Origin: Cytobacillus depressus
Lineage (GTDB): Bacteria > Bacillota > Bacilli > Bacillales > Cytobacillaceae
Length of the DNA stretch: 64,000 bases
Assembly (NCBI RefSeq): GCF_008923245.1
Contig: NZ_WBOS01000016.1
Span: 44,845 to 108,844, forward strand
Reading direction: 5' to 3'
The translations under genes and the position numbers were made by a program. The notes under the pieces are model-generated. The model was not told the origin of the DNA and made no database searches. It saw only the letters and a list, made by a program, of their open reading frames with translations. Of the stretch, positions 34,562 to 43,490 are shown piece by piece; positions within the stretch are counted from its first letter, which is position 1; each line of letters begins with the position of its first letter.

Positions 34562-35782
34562 TTATTCCTTTGCTTGGTGAAATGTAATCTCGTTTGCAGC
34601 ACTTTTTGCAAACTTCTTCGCTTCTTCCATACTTGCCCCAGATGCCATTACATAGGCATATCGATCCCCCATTGATAGTGGTGGAGTTAACAACGTTCCT
34701 TTTTTTGGCTTCACATATACTCCAACTACTCCTGGAGATCTCCTAGCCCTCCCCTTTCCTGTAACTCTTTCTAAGATTCCTTTTCTCGAAACGATGAGGA
34801 ATTGGGTGAATACATATTTCTTATGTTTGGGGATGACGGAAGGGCTTCCACCTAATTGTAATTTTAGTGTTTCTTCTACTAAACTAAATCCAAAAGCAGC
34901 TTGTATCATTTTATTCATTGCGCTGCCAGATATCCTCGGATTTATTTCAATGAGTTTCCAACCACTTTTGGAAAGTCTTAATTCTAGATGAAGGGCGCCA
35001 TTTTTTATTCCGAATTGTTCAATGACAGAGTGCAGGACCCCTTCAATTCCTTTCTTTATATCATTAGGAACATTCGCAAGTACACCATAGCCTGTAATAA
35101 TAAATCTTTTCCCCTTCGTAATTTCCTGTTCAATAACGCCTGCGGTCATGATCCTATTATTGTGAACAAGTGCCTCGACTAGATATTGGTCCCCATCAAT
35201 ATACTCTTCAATAATAATTGCCCCATCCGGGTATTTTTCCCTAAACATGAATATATGCTTTTTTAATTGCTCCTCTTTTTTTGCTAACAGTACGTCTTTA
35301 GAACCAGTTGATTTTGGCGATTTGACCATTAAAGGAAAATGTAGCTTCGAAATGATCTTTTCAAAAGAGATCGTCTCACCTGGTTTGATAACAATATATT
35401 TAGGTGTGTATGGTTGATTCTTAAGAATTGACCTTGTTTCCTCCTTATCACTCATCAATTGAATGGCATTAGACGAAAAATAGTTCTTACAAAATTCATC
35501 ACAAAGAACGGAAGCACTATAAACATATGAATTAACAAAACTGACAATCATCTTTATGTCCATCCCTTTTGACAGTAATTTGTTAATTTGTTCTTTCATT
35601 TCGGAAAGATTATCCGTATCAACAAAAATCATTTCATGTACATCTGTGTACTCTCCCCTTTGTTTCCATTGCTTTAAGTTTTTTGTGAAAACAACCGTAA
35701 AGAAACCTAGGCGTTTAGCTTCCGTTATGGCTTCTCTACTTGAACCAGACTTATTTGTGCCAATAAAAATGATCGTTTTCAA
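34562..35782 (-). CDS. ATP-grasp ligase, L-amino-acid-ligase-like (paralogue B)
   Basis: A 406-residue paralogue of the enzyme at 29936, with KTIIFIGTNKSGSSREAI, LMVKSPKSTGSKDVLLA, EEYIDGDQYLVEALV, LHLELRLSKSGWKLIEINPRISGSAMN and the shared C-terminal block MGDRYAYVMASGASMEEAKKFA. All ATP/Mg residues are kept. The start chosen is TTG at 35782 (AGGAGTG seven bases upstream), giving the same length as paralogue A; an in-frame GTG at 35791 falls in the Shine-Dalgarno sequence. A sigma-K-like promoter lies at 35827-35854. A duplicate of its promoter and first codons lies at 46656-46790. Confidence 0.85.
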   Translation of the reverse strand: MKTIIFIGTNKSGSSREAITEAKRLGFFTVVFTKNLKQWKQRGEYTDVHEMIFVDTDNLSEMKEQINKLLSKGMDIKMIVSFVNSYVYSASVLCDEFCKNYFSSNAIQLMSDKEETRSILKNQPYTPKYIVIKPGETISFEKIISKLHFPLMVKSPKSTGSKDVLLAKKEEQLKKHIFMFREKYPDGAIIIEEYIDGDQYLVEALVHNNRIMTAGVIEQEITKGKRFIITGYGVLANVPNDIKKGIEGVLHSVIEQFGIKNGALHLELRLSKSGWKLIEINPRISGSAMNKMIQAAFGFSLVEETLKLQLGGSPSVIPKHKKYVFTQFLIVSRKGILERVTGKGRARRSPGVVGVYVKPKKGTLLTPPLSMGDRYAYVMASGASMEEAKKFAKSAANEITFHQAKE

Positions 35783-35826
35783 TAGGCCCACTCCTACTAC
35801 AATTTATTTAAAATCATCTCGATATA

Positions 35827-35854
35827 TATATTTATGAAACTTACTCAAATTTGT
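35827..35854 (-). promoter_or_regulatory. Sigma-K-like promoter of the 34562-35782 gene
   Basis: On the minus strand AC (35854-35853), 16-bp spacer, CATAAATATA (35836-35827). The same layout is kept in the duplicate at 46728-46755. Confidence 0.7.
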
Positions 35855-36069
35855 ATGGTTATCTATACTATACAAGCCAATTTATTATATAAAAGCTGCT
35901 TTAGCTTAGAATCTAACTGAATAGCCTACAAGGGAATTATTGAATTGGCAGCAAATTTTCTGAAGGAACAGTAAAAGTAAAAATGCCATTAAACTTGGAC
36001 AAACACTGTGCCACTTCTCTTAAATCATTAATAAACTACATTATTCCAAATAGAAAGGGGGGATAATAA

Positions 36070-36534
36070 ATGGGTGTAATTTGTCCTTGTGGAGTTTTAG
36101 TTCACAACCCTGAAAGTGTTTCAGATGAAGCTGTTTCAAATAATAATAATGTTAAATTCGAGGGACAAACAGGAACAGTAAGAGGAAGTTTGTTTTACAA
36201 GGCGGATGTTTGTGTCACTACACTAGCAAATTCAACTCTCTCTTTAAGATTCGTAGAAAACGCCACACCTCCTGGAACGAACAACTTCACGTTTACAGCA
36301 ACCAACATTACTTCTGTTGTGTGTAAGCAGGAAGGCCAAAACTGCAGCATCACTGTAACAGGTACTGGGACAGTCAGTGGTCAAGTAGGAACATTTGCTT
36401 TTGAAGCAACCTTTAGAGATGTAGTTGGGCGAGACAATGTTCAAAGTTTTGTAATTACAGGTTTCTTTAATCAAACTGGCGCCGCTCCTATTGATCAAGG
36501 GTCCATTGAAGCTCGAGGCTGTCAAGAATTGTAA
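36070..36534 (+). CDS. Beta-rich, Thr/Asn-rich small protein, probable spore surface protein
   Basis: A 154-residue protein of unknown family. Composition is rich in Thr, Asn, Val and Gly with alternating hydrophobic residues (FTFTATNITSVVCKQ, SITVTGTGTVSGQVG), suggesting a beta sandwich. Six cysteines (CPC at 5-7, then 48, 85, 91 and near the C-terminus) could form disulfides. There is no signal peptide, as is usual for coat proteins made in the mother cell. AAAGGGGGGATAATAA precedes ATG. It stands alone between two ATP-grasp genes and has its own terminator. The spore-surface role is inferred from neighbours. Confidence 0.6.
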   Translation: MGVICPCGVLVHNPESVSDEAVSNNNNVKFEGQTGTVRGSLFYKADVCVTTLANSTLSLRFVENATPPGTNNFTFTATNITSVVCKQEGQNCSITVTGTGTVSGQVGTFAFEATFRDVVGRDNVQSFVITGFFNQTGAAPIDQGSIEARGCQEL

Positions 36535-36543
36535 TAGCCTTGG

Positions 36544-36576
36544 AACTCTCGACAATCATGTCGGGAGTTTTTTCTA
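36544..36576 (+). terminator. Terminator of the 36070 gene
   Basis: AACTCTCGACA / TGTCGGGAGTT stem followed by TTTTTC. Confidence 0.8.
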
Positions 36577-36657
36577 GCCCTTAGTTGCCTAAACATCCAA
36601 GAAAATACTCTTAAGCTGAATATAATAATGAATAAAATATTTAGGGAGATGGGAACA

Positions 36658-37971
36658 TTGAAGCTAAGCAAAAGTCGAATAAGTCAATATAGAATATTAA
36701 ATTCAGATGACAGCTTCTCTAAGTACCTTTTAGAAACTGCACGCTTTACCGAAGCATCATTATTCACATTTTTAGAAAAGTATAAGAAGATTGTCATTAA
36801 ACCTGCATTTGGCATGGGTGAAATCTTTGTTTCCACTGAAAACAATAAGTTTAAGGTCCTCTCAGAGATGAATAGAGCTATATTGATGGATAAAGAAGAA
36901 CTTTATGAGTATATCAGTATGAATGAATTGAAACATAAACATCATATTATTCAGCCATCAAGACAAAACTCCGGTTTTTTCCAAAGCCCCTTTCACTATT
37001 ATATTACCGTTCACCGAAAATCACCTACAGCAGAGTGGCTCTATATATCTAGTACGGAGAAATATAGCACTCTCTCCGATAAGTACTTTTATATGTTTTT
37101 TATCAAAAAAATGAAGAAAATATCCATACTTGCAGCAAAAAAACTAGGGGAATCCTTTCCTGATTGTCATACCGTTGTAATTGATATCACATATGATCTG
37201 AAAGGGCGGATATGGATTCAAGATACGATGCTGCATTTTCAAAAAAGTAAATGGAGTCAGTTTCAAATACTCTCTTCAAATTATTCAATCTCTCCATTTG
37301 TACCGCAAACGAACTTACTTACAAAAGCCACCTTTAATGAATACCTTAATAATTATAATAATATTGTCATTAAGCCTTGTGTTGGCAAACATGGATCAGG
37401 AATTATAAAAATTACTAAGACAGATCCTATTACCTATGAAATCCACACAGTAAGAACAAAGCAGACAAAACCTAGCATAGATGAAACCTTTGATTTTATT
37501 CATACAATATATTTTTCAAAGCCTCATCTTGTTCAGGAAGGATTGCCTTTATTGGAAATAAACGGATGCCCATTAGATGTTAGGGTCATTACCCAGAAGG
37601 TGGATTCATCCTGGAAAGTAACCGGAAAAATTGTAAAGGTTGCTGGTAACGGCTTCTTTATTACCAATGCATCCCAGAAGCTATTAAACCTTAATCAAGC
37701 ACTTCAAAGTTCAAACTTATCAATGACAAATAGTGAACAATTAGAATATGAAATAGACAGTATCTGTATTTCTGCAAGCAAGCTGTTCGAGGAAAACCAT
37801 CCTGATATTCATATAATTGGGTTTGACATTGGGATTAGCCCCCAAGGGGATATTTGGATTATTGAAGGAAACTATAGACCAGACCTAGCCATGTTTTTGG
37901 ATCTAGAGGATAAAGATACGTATATGTATATAAGGAAGATCATTAAGAGTCGAACAAAGCCTACTGACTAA
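36658..37971 (+). CDS. Double YheC/D-type ATP-grasp protein (degenerate + intact halves), copy 1
   Basis: A 437-residue protein made of two ATP-grasp repeats. The N-terminal half (to about 215) keeps IVIKPAFGMGEIFVS and a strand DITYDLKGRIWIQDTML where the metal-binding E-x-N is missing, so it is probably inactive. The C-terminal half is complete: IVIKPCVGKHGSGIIKI, HLVQEGLPLLEINGCPLDVRVITQ (Arg), GFDIGISPQGDIWIIEGNYRP. The start is TTG at 36658 with AGGGAGATGG upstream, aligned with the TTG start of its paralogue at 41479; a longer ATG start at 36628 is less likely. Substrate unknown. Confidence 0.82.
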   Translation: MKLSKSRISQYRILNSDDSFSKYLLETARFTEASLFTFLEKYKKIVIKPAFGMGEIFVSTENNKFKVLSEMNRAILMDKEELYEYISMNELKHKHHIIQPSRQNSGFFQSPFHYYITVHRKSPTAEWLYISSTEKYSTLSDKYFYMFFIKKMKKISILAAKKLGESFPDCHTVVIDITYDLKGRIWIQDTMLHFQKSKWSQFQILSSNYSISPFVPQTNLLTKATFNEYLNNYNNIVIKPCVGKHGSGIIKITKTDPITYEIHTVRTKQTKPSIDETFDFIHTIYFSKPHLVQEGLPLLEINGCPLDVRVITQKVDSSWKVTGKIVKVAGNGFFITNASQKLLNLNQALQSSNLSMTNSEQLEYEIDSICISASKLFEENHPDIHIIGFDIGISPQGDIWIIEGNYRPDLAMFLDLEDKDTYMYIRKIIKSRTKPTD

Positions 37972-38071
37972 ATATAAAAAAGATAATTTTACTATTTCAC
38001 TTACCCAATCCGAATTACTGTTATATCCATACAATAAGTGTAAACCATAACAGATAAATGAGGTGTATGTA

Positions 38072-38848
38072 TTGAAGGAACGACTTGGAAAATGGAGGCA
38101 ATATTCCTTATTAAATAAACATCCCATACTCAATAAATACATTCCCGAAACAAAGCTATTTACAATTAAAAACCTATCTAAGTTACTGGAACGTTATGAA
38201 TCTGTCTATTTAAAAAATGATAGAGGCGGGCAAGGGAAAGGGATTTTTAAAGTAAATAAAAGGAAAGATGGGCTCTACTGTTTTAATGGCTATACCCTCA
38301 GTGGAGAAAAAATACAAAAGAAGGTCGTCAATATTAAGGATTTCCACCCGGTACTACATCCAATTAAAAGATTTGGTGGATATATTGTTCAGGAGGGTAT
38401 CAAGAGCTTGACTCCAGATGGGTATCCGCTAATCATTCGAGTTCATATTCAGGCTCTTAAAGGAAAATGGCTCATAGGCGGAATGTACGGAAAGATTGCA
38501 ACGGGAGAAACAATGGAAAATGGTGTGATTAATAGAAACCGTGGAGCTCAAGTTATGTCAATAGATGAACTGTTAACGGTACATTTGAAGATGGATGAAA
38601 AAGAAAAGAATAAACTTATTAAAAGTATAAAGAAAACCTCCATTTTAGCAACTGAAGTGGTTGCGCCAGCAGTTCCACGTATAGAATATGGAATTGATAT
38701 CGGTATCAATCAAAACGGAAATCCGATTATATTTGAAATAAATACAAGCCCAGGAGTTGGCCCTTATTCCAAGATTGAAAATGGGGAAATGGGGAAACGA
38801 ATTAAAGCTATTCGGAAAATGCACCTAGAAGATTTAAGCAACATGTAG
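38072..38848 (+). CDS. Short YheC/D-type ATP-grasp protein, copy 1
   Basis: A 258-residue, single-domain ATP-grasp ligase: SVYLKNDRGGQGKGIFKV, GGYIVQEGIKS, GYPLIIRVHIQALKGKWLIGGMYGKIA and YGIDIGINQNGNPIIFEINTSPG contain all expected ATP and Mg ligands. It lacks the N-terminal region of full-length YheC/D. The TTG at 38072 is used because AATGAGGTG lies six bases upstream; the same leader plus start is found in the copies at 38933, 46980 and 55439. CATACAATA at about 38034 may be a sporulation -10 element. The next gene is a close duplicate. Confidence 0.85.
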   Translation: MKERLGKWRQYSLLNKHPILNKYIPETKLFTIKNLSKLLERYESVYLKNDRGGQGKGIFKVNKRKDGLYCFNGYTLSGEKIQKKVVNIKDFHPVLHPIKRFGGYIVQEGIKSLTPDGYPLIIRVHIQALKGKWLIGGMYGKIATGETMENGVINRNRGAQVMSIDELLTVHLKMDEKEKNKLIKSIKKTSILATEVVAPAVPRIEYGIDIGINQNGNPIIFEINTSPGVGPYSKIENGEMGKRIKAIRKMHLEDLSNM

Positions 38849-38932
38849 GCTGCTGTTATGGTTCGATTCCAATAAAGAAAGTCGTGCGATGTATATGCTG
38901 TCGAACCGTTACAATACAAATGAGGTGAATTG

Positions 38933-39709
38933 ATGAAGAATCAACTAAGAAAATGGAAGCAAAATATGCTGTTAAGTCAACATCCCTTAATCTCAAAATG
39001 CATTCCCGAAACAAAGCTCTATACGATCGAAAACCTATCAGATTTACTAGAACGTTATGAATATGTCTATTTAAAAAATGATAGAGGTGGTCGAGGGAAA
39101 GGGATTTATCAAGTCTTTAAAAGTAACGAAGGGCGCTACTGTTTTAACGGCTACACTCTATATGGTAATAAAATACAAAGAAATGTCGCCACGATTGAAG
39201 ATTTTCACCCAGTACTACATCCGATTAAGAAATATGGGGGATATATTGTTCAGGAGGGCATCCAGAGCTTGACTCTGGATGGATATCCGCTATCCATTCG
39301 AGTTCACGTTCAGACACTTAAGGGAAAATGGCTTATTGGAGGAATGTATGGAAAGATTGCAACGGGAGAGACATTGGAAAATGGAATCATTAATAGCAAC
39401 ATTGGAGCTCAAGTGATGACGATCGATGAATTGTTATCGGTACATTTGGAGATGGATGAAACAGAGAAGAAAAAACTAGTTAATCGTATTAAGGAAATAT
39501 CCATATTAGCTACTGAAGTGGTTGCATCAGAAGTTCCACGTATAGAATATGGAATTGATTTTGGTATTAGTCAAAGCGGGGATCCGATTATATTTGAAAT
39601 AAATACAAGTCCAGGAGTCGGCAATTTTTCCAAGATTGAAAATGGGAAAATGCGGAAACGAATAAAAGCTATTCGGGATATGCACCTAGAAGATTTAAGC
39701 AACATGTAG
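38933..39709 (+). CDS. Short YheC/D-type ATP-grasp protein, copy 2
   Basis: A 258-residue tandem duplicate of 38072-38848, still clearly similar at DNA level, including the end LEDLSNM. YVYLKNDRGGRGKGIYQV, YIVQEGIQSLTLDGYPLSIRVHVQ and YGIDFGISQSGDPIIFEINTSPG are intact, so it should be active. The start is ATG at 38933 following AATGAGGTG. It ends in a hairpin terminator at 39744-39780 that is repeated almost exactly after other copies (45181, 47891), showing the terminator was duplicated with the gene. Confidence 0.85.
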   Translation: MKNQLRKWKQNMLLSQHPLISKCIPETKLYTIENLSDLLERYEYVYLKNDRGGRGKGIYQVFKSNEGRYCFNGYTLYGNKIQRNVATIEDFHPVLHPIKKYGGYIVQEGIQSLTLDGYPLSIRVHVQTLKGKWLIGGMYGKIATGETLENGIINSNIGAQVMTIDELLSVHLEMDETEKKKLVNRIKEISILATEVVASEVPRIEYGIDFGISQSGDPIIFEINTSPGVGNFSKIENGKMRKRIKAIRDMHLEDLSNM

Positions 39710-39743
39710 GTAGAATTTATGTTTCCGATCCCAAAAAGAACAA

Positions 39744-39785
39744 AGAGGCATTCGTAGCTATTTCGCAAACGAATGCCTTCTTTTC
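39744..39785 (+). terminator. Terminator, duplicated type
   Basis: GAGGCATTCGT...ACGAATGCCTTC stem followed by TTTTCATTTTT; near-identical hairpins lie at 45181-45219 and 47891-47927. Confidence 0.85.
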
Positions 39786-39838
39786 ATTTTTCCTTAAAGG
39801 TATGTACAATTTAGAAACCAACCGAGTATTTCATTCGA

Positions 39839-41179
39839 TTAGAGTACACGCTTAGCTGTCACAAAGTTACTTTTAGACCAATTAGATTCTAAGCTTTCTT
39901 TCACAACTGAACCTGAGTCAGATAAATACACATATTCATTATTTCCAATATAAATGGCGGCATACTTAATGGTGCTTCCCCCGCTTTGCTTTAGGAAAAT
40001 AAGGTCACCCTTTTGCAATTTATCTTTTGGAACCTGTACACCTTTCTCTGATTGCTGTTTGGCTACTTTTGTTTTCAGATCTACACCATGTTGTTTAAAA
40101 ATGTAATAAGTGAAGCCTGCATTTGTGAAGGTTAAAGATTTTTCATCGTACACATTTAATTGATGTTTCACATTATTCATTATGCTTAATGTATAGTCTA
40201 CAATCTTATCTTCTGTTTTAGATATAACTGGTGGCTGAACGATTTTGTTTTCATCTTTAAAAACGCGCTTTGCCGTAATATAACGCTGATCATAATAATC
40301 AGATAAAAGGACTCTCGAACTAATTCCTTCTGAACTTAGAACAAGTATACGATGTTCCCCTGTGTAAATCGCTACTCTTGAAGGTGTACTCGACCCTACA
40401 GAAGTGCTAAAGAAAATCAAATCGCCTTTTTGTAAGTCTTTCCGTGCTACCTTTTCACCTAAGTTCATCAAATCTTTGACATAGTTTCCTTTTAAGTCAG
40501 CACCATTTTTTCCATAAACGTATTTTACGAATCCAGTACTTGTAAATTGCATTGCTTTTTCGTTATTAGTATTGCCCATTGTCACTTTATTCATTAAATT
40601 GTAGGAAAGTTCAGCAATGTTATCTCCTTTTGTTGCTGGGTTTGAAGGAAGTAAAGCAGGGATTACTCTTCTCGCCGTCATATAATTATCTCGATAATAG
40701 GATGTGCTATCTAGATCAGAAATAACAACATCTAGTTCTGTGTTTGCCATATGTATAATTTTATTCTCTCCAATATACAACCCTACATGATTTGGGTTTT
40801 TTGATGATGGGTTATTTCTGAAGAAAACTAAGTCGCCTTTTTGCAATTGATTTCTCGGAACGTATGTCCCTTGGTGAACCATATAAGCTTCATCACGATT
40901 ACCTAGATCTAAACCATTTCTTTCAAAAATATACGCGATGAACGAAGCACATCTAAACTGGAGTGTTTCATCGTTGTATTTTGAGGCATATGTTGCTTTT
41001 CCTATTAAACTCTTAGCGAGATTAATTATGTCATCTGCCTTTTTCTCAACCACGTTTTGGCTCTGCTGTGTGATTGTTGCTGCTGAGACTGTGACTGGAT
41101 CCATCATGATCGGGGCTGTCGCAAAAGTACTTAATCCAATCGTGAGTGCTAATGTAGTTGTAACTAGACGCTTGTTCAT
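39839..41179 (-). CDS. Secreted triple NlpC/P60-like protein, one active domain
   Basis: A 446-residue exported protein. A signal peptide (MNKRLVTTTLALTIGLSTFATAP) is followed by three NlpC/P60-like repeats of about 125 residues. Only the first has the catalytic Cys (FRCASFIAYIF) and His (NHVGLYIG). In repeats two and three the Cys positions read FTSTGF and FTNAGF and the His is replaced (SRVAIYTG, KYAAIYIG), so they are likely binding modules. NlpC/P60 enzymes usually cut gamma-D-Glu or related peptide bonds. The start is ATG at 41179 after GGAGGATAAAA; longer in-frame starts lack a site. Paralogue at 47985-48977. Confidence 0.87.
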   Translation of the reverse strand: MNKRLVTTTLALTIGLSTFATAPIMMDPVTVSAATITQQSQNVVEKKADDIINLAKSLIGKATYASKYNDETLQFRCASFIAYIFERNGLDLGNRDEAYMVHQGTYVPRNQLQKGDLVFFRNNPSSKNPNHVGLYIGENKIIHMANTELDVVISDLDSTSYYRDNYMTARRVIPALLPSNPATKGDNIAELSYNLMNKVTMGNTNNEKAMQFTSTGFVKYVYGKNGADLKGNYVKDLMNLGEKVARKDLQKGDLIFFSTSVGSSTPSRVAIYTGEHRILVLSSEGISSRVLLSDYYDQRYITAKRVFKDENKIVQPPVISKTEDKIVDYTLSIMNNVKHQLNVYDEKSLTFTNAGFTYYIFKQHGVDLKTKVAKQQSEKGVQVPKDKLQKGDLIFLKQSGGSTIKYAAIYIGNNEYVYLSDSGSVVKESLESNWSKSNFVTAKRVL

Positions 41180-41478
41180 TTTTATCCTCCTAATGTAGTT
41201 ATTATTCTCGAATACCAATTTTATCATATAGGGAAATTGGCATCCGTGGTAAAACTTAACATTATTCGACATAACCCTTCGAGACCTAGACATTATTGGG
41301 TTATGGGTAATCTTATAATTTCATTACAAGTGTTACATCAGATATTCATTGCTACTTTTCAATATTTGTGTAACAAAGGCAATAGAAGGATTGGCCCGCT
41401 AAAGTTACCAAAATATCCAAGGGAAATTCCACCAACCGAATAGAATATAACAAGAAAAATTTAAGGGAGCTGATAACG

Positions 41479-42759
41479 TTGACGGCCAGTAACAGCCGAA
41501 TTGTCCAATATAACATCTTAAAGTCCGAAGAAAGCTTATCAAAGCATTTGTTAGAAACAGAACTATTTTCGGAAACGACCTTGTTCAAGTTTTTAGAAAA
41601 ATATGCAACAGTTGTTATTAAACCGGTATTTGGTATTGAAGAGATTTGTGTTTCCTTTGAAAATAATACGTTTCAAATTACATCAAAGCATAATGTCACT
41701 ACAGCAATTGTTAAAGAGGATCTATATCATCATCTAGTGTGCAATGAAATAAAAAAGAAAACTAATATAATCCAACCCCAAAAACTTCAAAGCCCTTTCC
41801 AATATTACATCACCGTTCACCGGAAATCAGCTTCCACTGAATGGTCTTTTAAATCTATAACGAAGAAATATCATTCTTTTTTTGGCAAACTAATATATTT
41901 GTATTTGGTTCAAAAGATCAAGAAGGTAGTCATTCGAGCAGCACAAAAACTCGGGGAATCCAACATAGATTGTAATACAATTGTATTCGACATCTTATTT
42001 CAAGATGGAGAGGTATGGATTAAAGATATAGTGCTGCATAAACGTAATAGTAAATGGAGCCAATATCAGGTATTTAACACATTATTTGCTCTTTCCCCTT
42101 ATGTACCTGAGACGGAGTTATTGACTGAATTTACTTTGAAGAAATTTCTTAACAAGTATAACGAAGTAATAATAAAACCTTGTATTGGCCGAAATGGTTT
42201 AGGTATTGTAAAGGTTTCTAAAATAGATCCCTTAACTTACGAAATCCATTCTGATAGAAAGAAAATGACGAGATCTAATTTTGATGAAGTCTATCGTTAT
42301 ATTAAAGAAAAGTATCTTTCTCAGAAGTATTATCTTGTTCAACACAAATTGCCATTAGCCATGATAAACGACTGCCCATTAGATGTTAGAGTCATTACGC
42401 AAAAATGCAATTCTGAATGGATTGTAACTGGAAAGCTTGTTAAAGTCGCCGCTCGGGAATTTTTCATTACTAACGCGGTCCAAAAACTGCTAACACTAGA
42501 AGAAGCAATCAGAGACCTAAACATCTCACATTTAACGATCAACGAGTTTGAACCGAAAATCGACAAGATATGCATCACTGCTGCTAAGCAGCTTGAAGTT
42601 CACAATCCTGAAATTCATATCATTGGGTTTGATATTGGGTTTACTCATGAGGAAGTCATCTGGATAATTGAAGGAAATTACAAGCCCGACCTCTCTATGT
42701 TTAATATGCTGGAAGATAAAACAGTTTATAAAAATATAAAGAAAGCAAAGAGAAAGTAA
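41479..42759 (+). CDS. Double YheC/D-type ATP-grasp protein, copy 2
   Basis: A 426-residue paralogue of 36658-37971, beginning at TTG (41479) with AAGGGAG upstream. The N-terminal half (VVIKPVFGIEEICVSFE... IVFDILFQDGEVWIKDIVLH) lacks the E-x-N metal motif; the C-terminal half (VIIKPCIGRNGLGIVKV, YLVQHKLPLAMINDCPLDVRVITQ, IIGFDIGFTHEEVIWIIEGNYKPD) is complete. Retention of the same degenerate/intact layout in both copies suggests the N-half has a structural or substrate-binding role. The hairpin at 42768-42797 may terminate it. Confidence 0.82.
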   Translation: MTASNSRIVQYNILKSEESLSKHLLETELFSETTLFKFLEKYATVVIKPVFGIEEICVSFENNTFQITSKHNVTTAIVKEDLYHHLVCNEIKKKTNIIQPQKLQSPFQYYITVHRKSASTEWSFKSITKKYHSFFGKLIYLYLVQKIKKVVIRAAQKLGESNIDCNTIVFDILFQDGEVWIKDIVLHKRNSKWSQYQVFNTLFALSPYVPETELLTEFTLKKFLNKYNEVIIKPCIGRNGLGIVKVSKIDPLTYEIHSDRKKMTRSNFDEVYRYIKEKYLSQKYYLVQHKLPLAMINDCPLDVRVITQKCNSEWIVTGKLVKVAAREFFITNAVQKLLTLEEAIRDLNISHLTINEFEPKIDKICITAAKQLEVHNPEIHIIGFDIGFTHEEVIWIIEGNYKPDLSMFNMLEDKTVYKNIKKAKRK

Positions 42760-42767
42760 AAGATTCT

Positions 42768-42797
42768 TCCCTTCTAATTAGGAGGGCATTTTTGATA
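42768..42797 (+). terminator. Weak terminator
   Basis: CCCTTCTAATTAGGAGGG self-complementary arms followed by CATTTTTG. Confidence 0.5.
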
Positions 42798-42839
42798 AAT
42801 GGTTCTACTTCAAGTAATCGTAAGTTTCATTCTTTCCAT

Positions 42840-43140
42840 TTAAATTCCTTTTTTATATCCAATATGAATCTCTAATTTCACATCTGGTAAAGAAGATAAT
42901 TGGATAACCCTCTTCCTTGATAGCCCCTACAAGGCTTGATCAAGATTTGGCTGCATTCCCCCCAATATCTTCCATAGAGAATCTTTAGTTTATAATTTTG
43001 TATTAGGCAAATGCCTAGAAAGTTCTTCTTCACGTGCCATCAATTTATGTTTTGTCCATTTCCAAACAGATAAGCTCAAGTATGTTCTCCTTTTTATATT
43101 ATTGAGATGCTGTAAAAAATCTTCCTCCGCCGGTGTTACT
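42840..43140 (-). pseudogene. Decayed YheC/D ATP-grasp gene fragment
   Basis: Reading the minus strand from TTG at 43079 (AAAAAGGAGAA upstream): LSLSVWKWTKHKLMAREEEL, then SRHLPNTKL and a stop where the copies have (L/I)PETKLYT. After a frameshift, IKPCRGYQGRG matches the ATP-binding loop (KPCIGRNGLG in the copy at 41479), then VIQLSSLPDVKLEIHIGYKK. Stops, a shift and loss of everything after the loop show decay. The open frame continues upstream to about 43140. It fills much of the 42760-43490 gap. Confidence 0.75.
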
Positions 43141-43309
43141 ATTCTATTTCTCAGGGATCATTTTCTTGTACCTTTTCCCAAAAAGCATACTTAAATTATG
43201 AATAATTCTACTATGTACTTAACTATTTTCAGAAGAAATAGGGTTACAACTAGTCCAACGTGTGGAAATTTTAATATACATATAAGTATGAAACGAAAGG
43301 AGGAGAATA

Positions 43310-43435
43310 ATGAAAATTCTTTAATCAAGCTTGCTTATTGGTTTTGATTGTACCGGGGCTCAATCAACTTCCCTAACTGGTAATAATAATGTGACACTGT
43401 TGGGAGGCATTAATGAACACCCAACATCCGAATAA
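43310..43435 (+). pseudogene. Small reading frame with in-frame stop at codon 5
   Basis: After AAAGGAGGAGAATA, ATG AAA ATT CTT is followed by TAA. The same frame then continues open for 36 codons (SSLLIGFDCTG..., with LTGNNNVTLLGGINEHPTSE at the end) to TAA at 43433. The strong ribosome binding site and the sensible reading suggest a short Cys-containing protein knocked out by one nonsense mutation. I do not recognise the family. It is 55 bp upstream of the collagen-like gene. Confidence 0.45.
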
Positions 43436-43490
43436 GATCTTACTAGTATTGCGTCATACACTATAAACGGAAGAAAGGAAATGATATTTT

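Noticed and set aside
38930..39709. Treating the two neighbouring short ATP-grasp genes as a single split gene
   Set aside because: Each encodes a full ATP-grasp core with its own start box and stop codon, so they are tandem duplicates.
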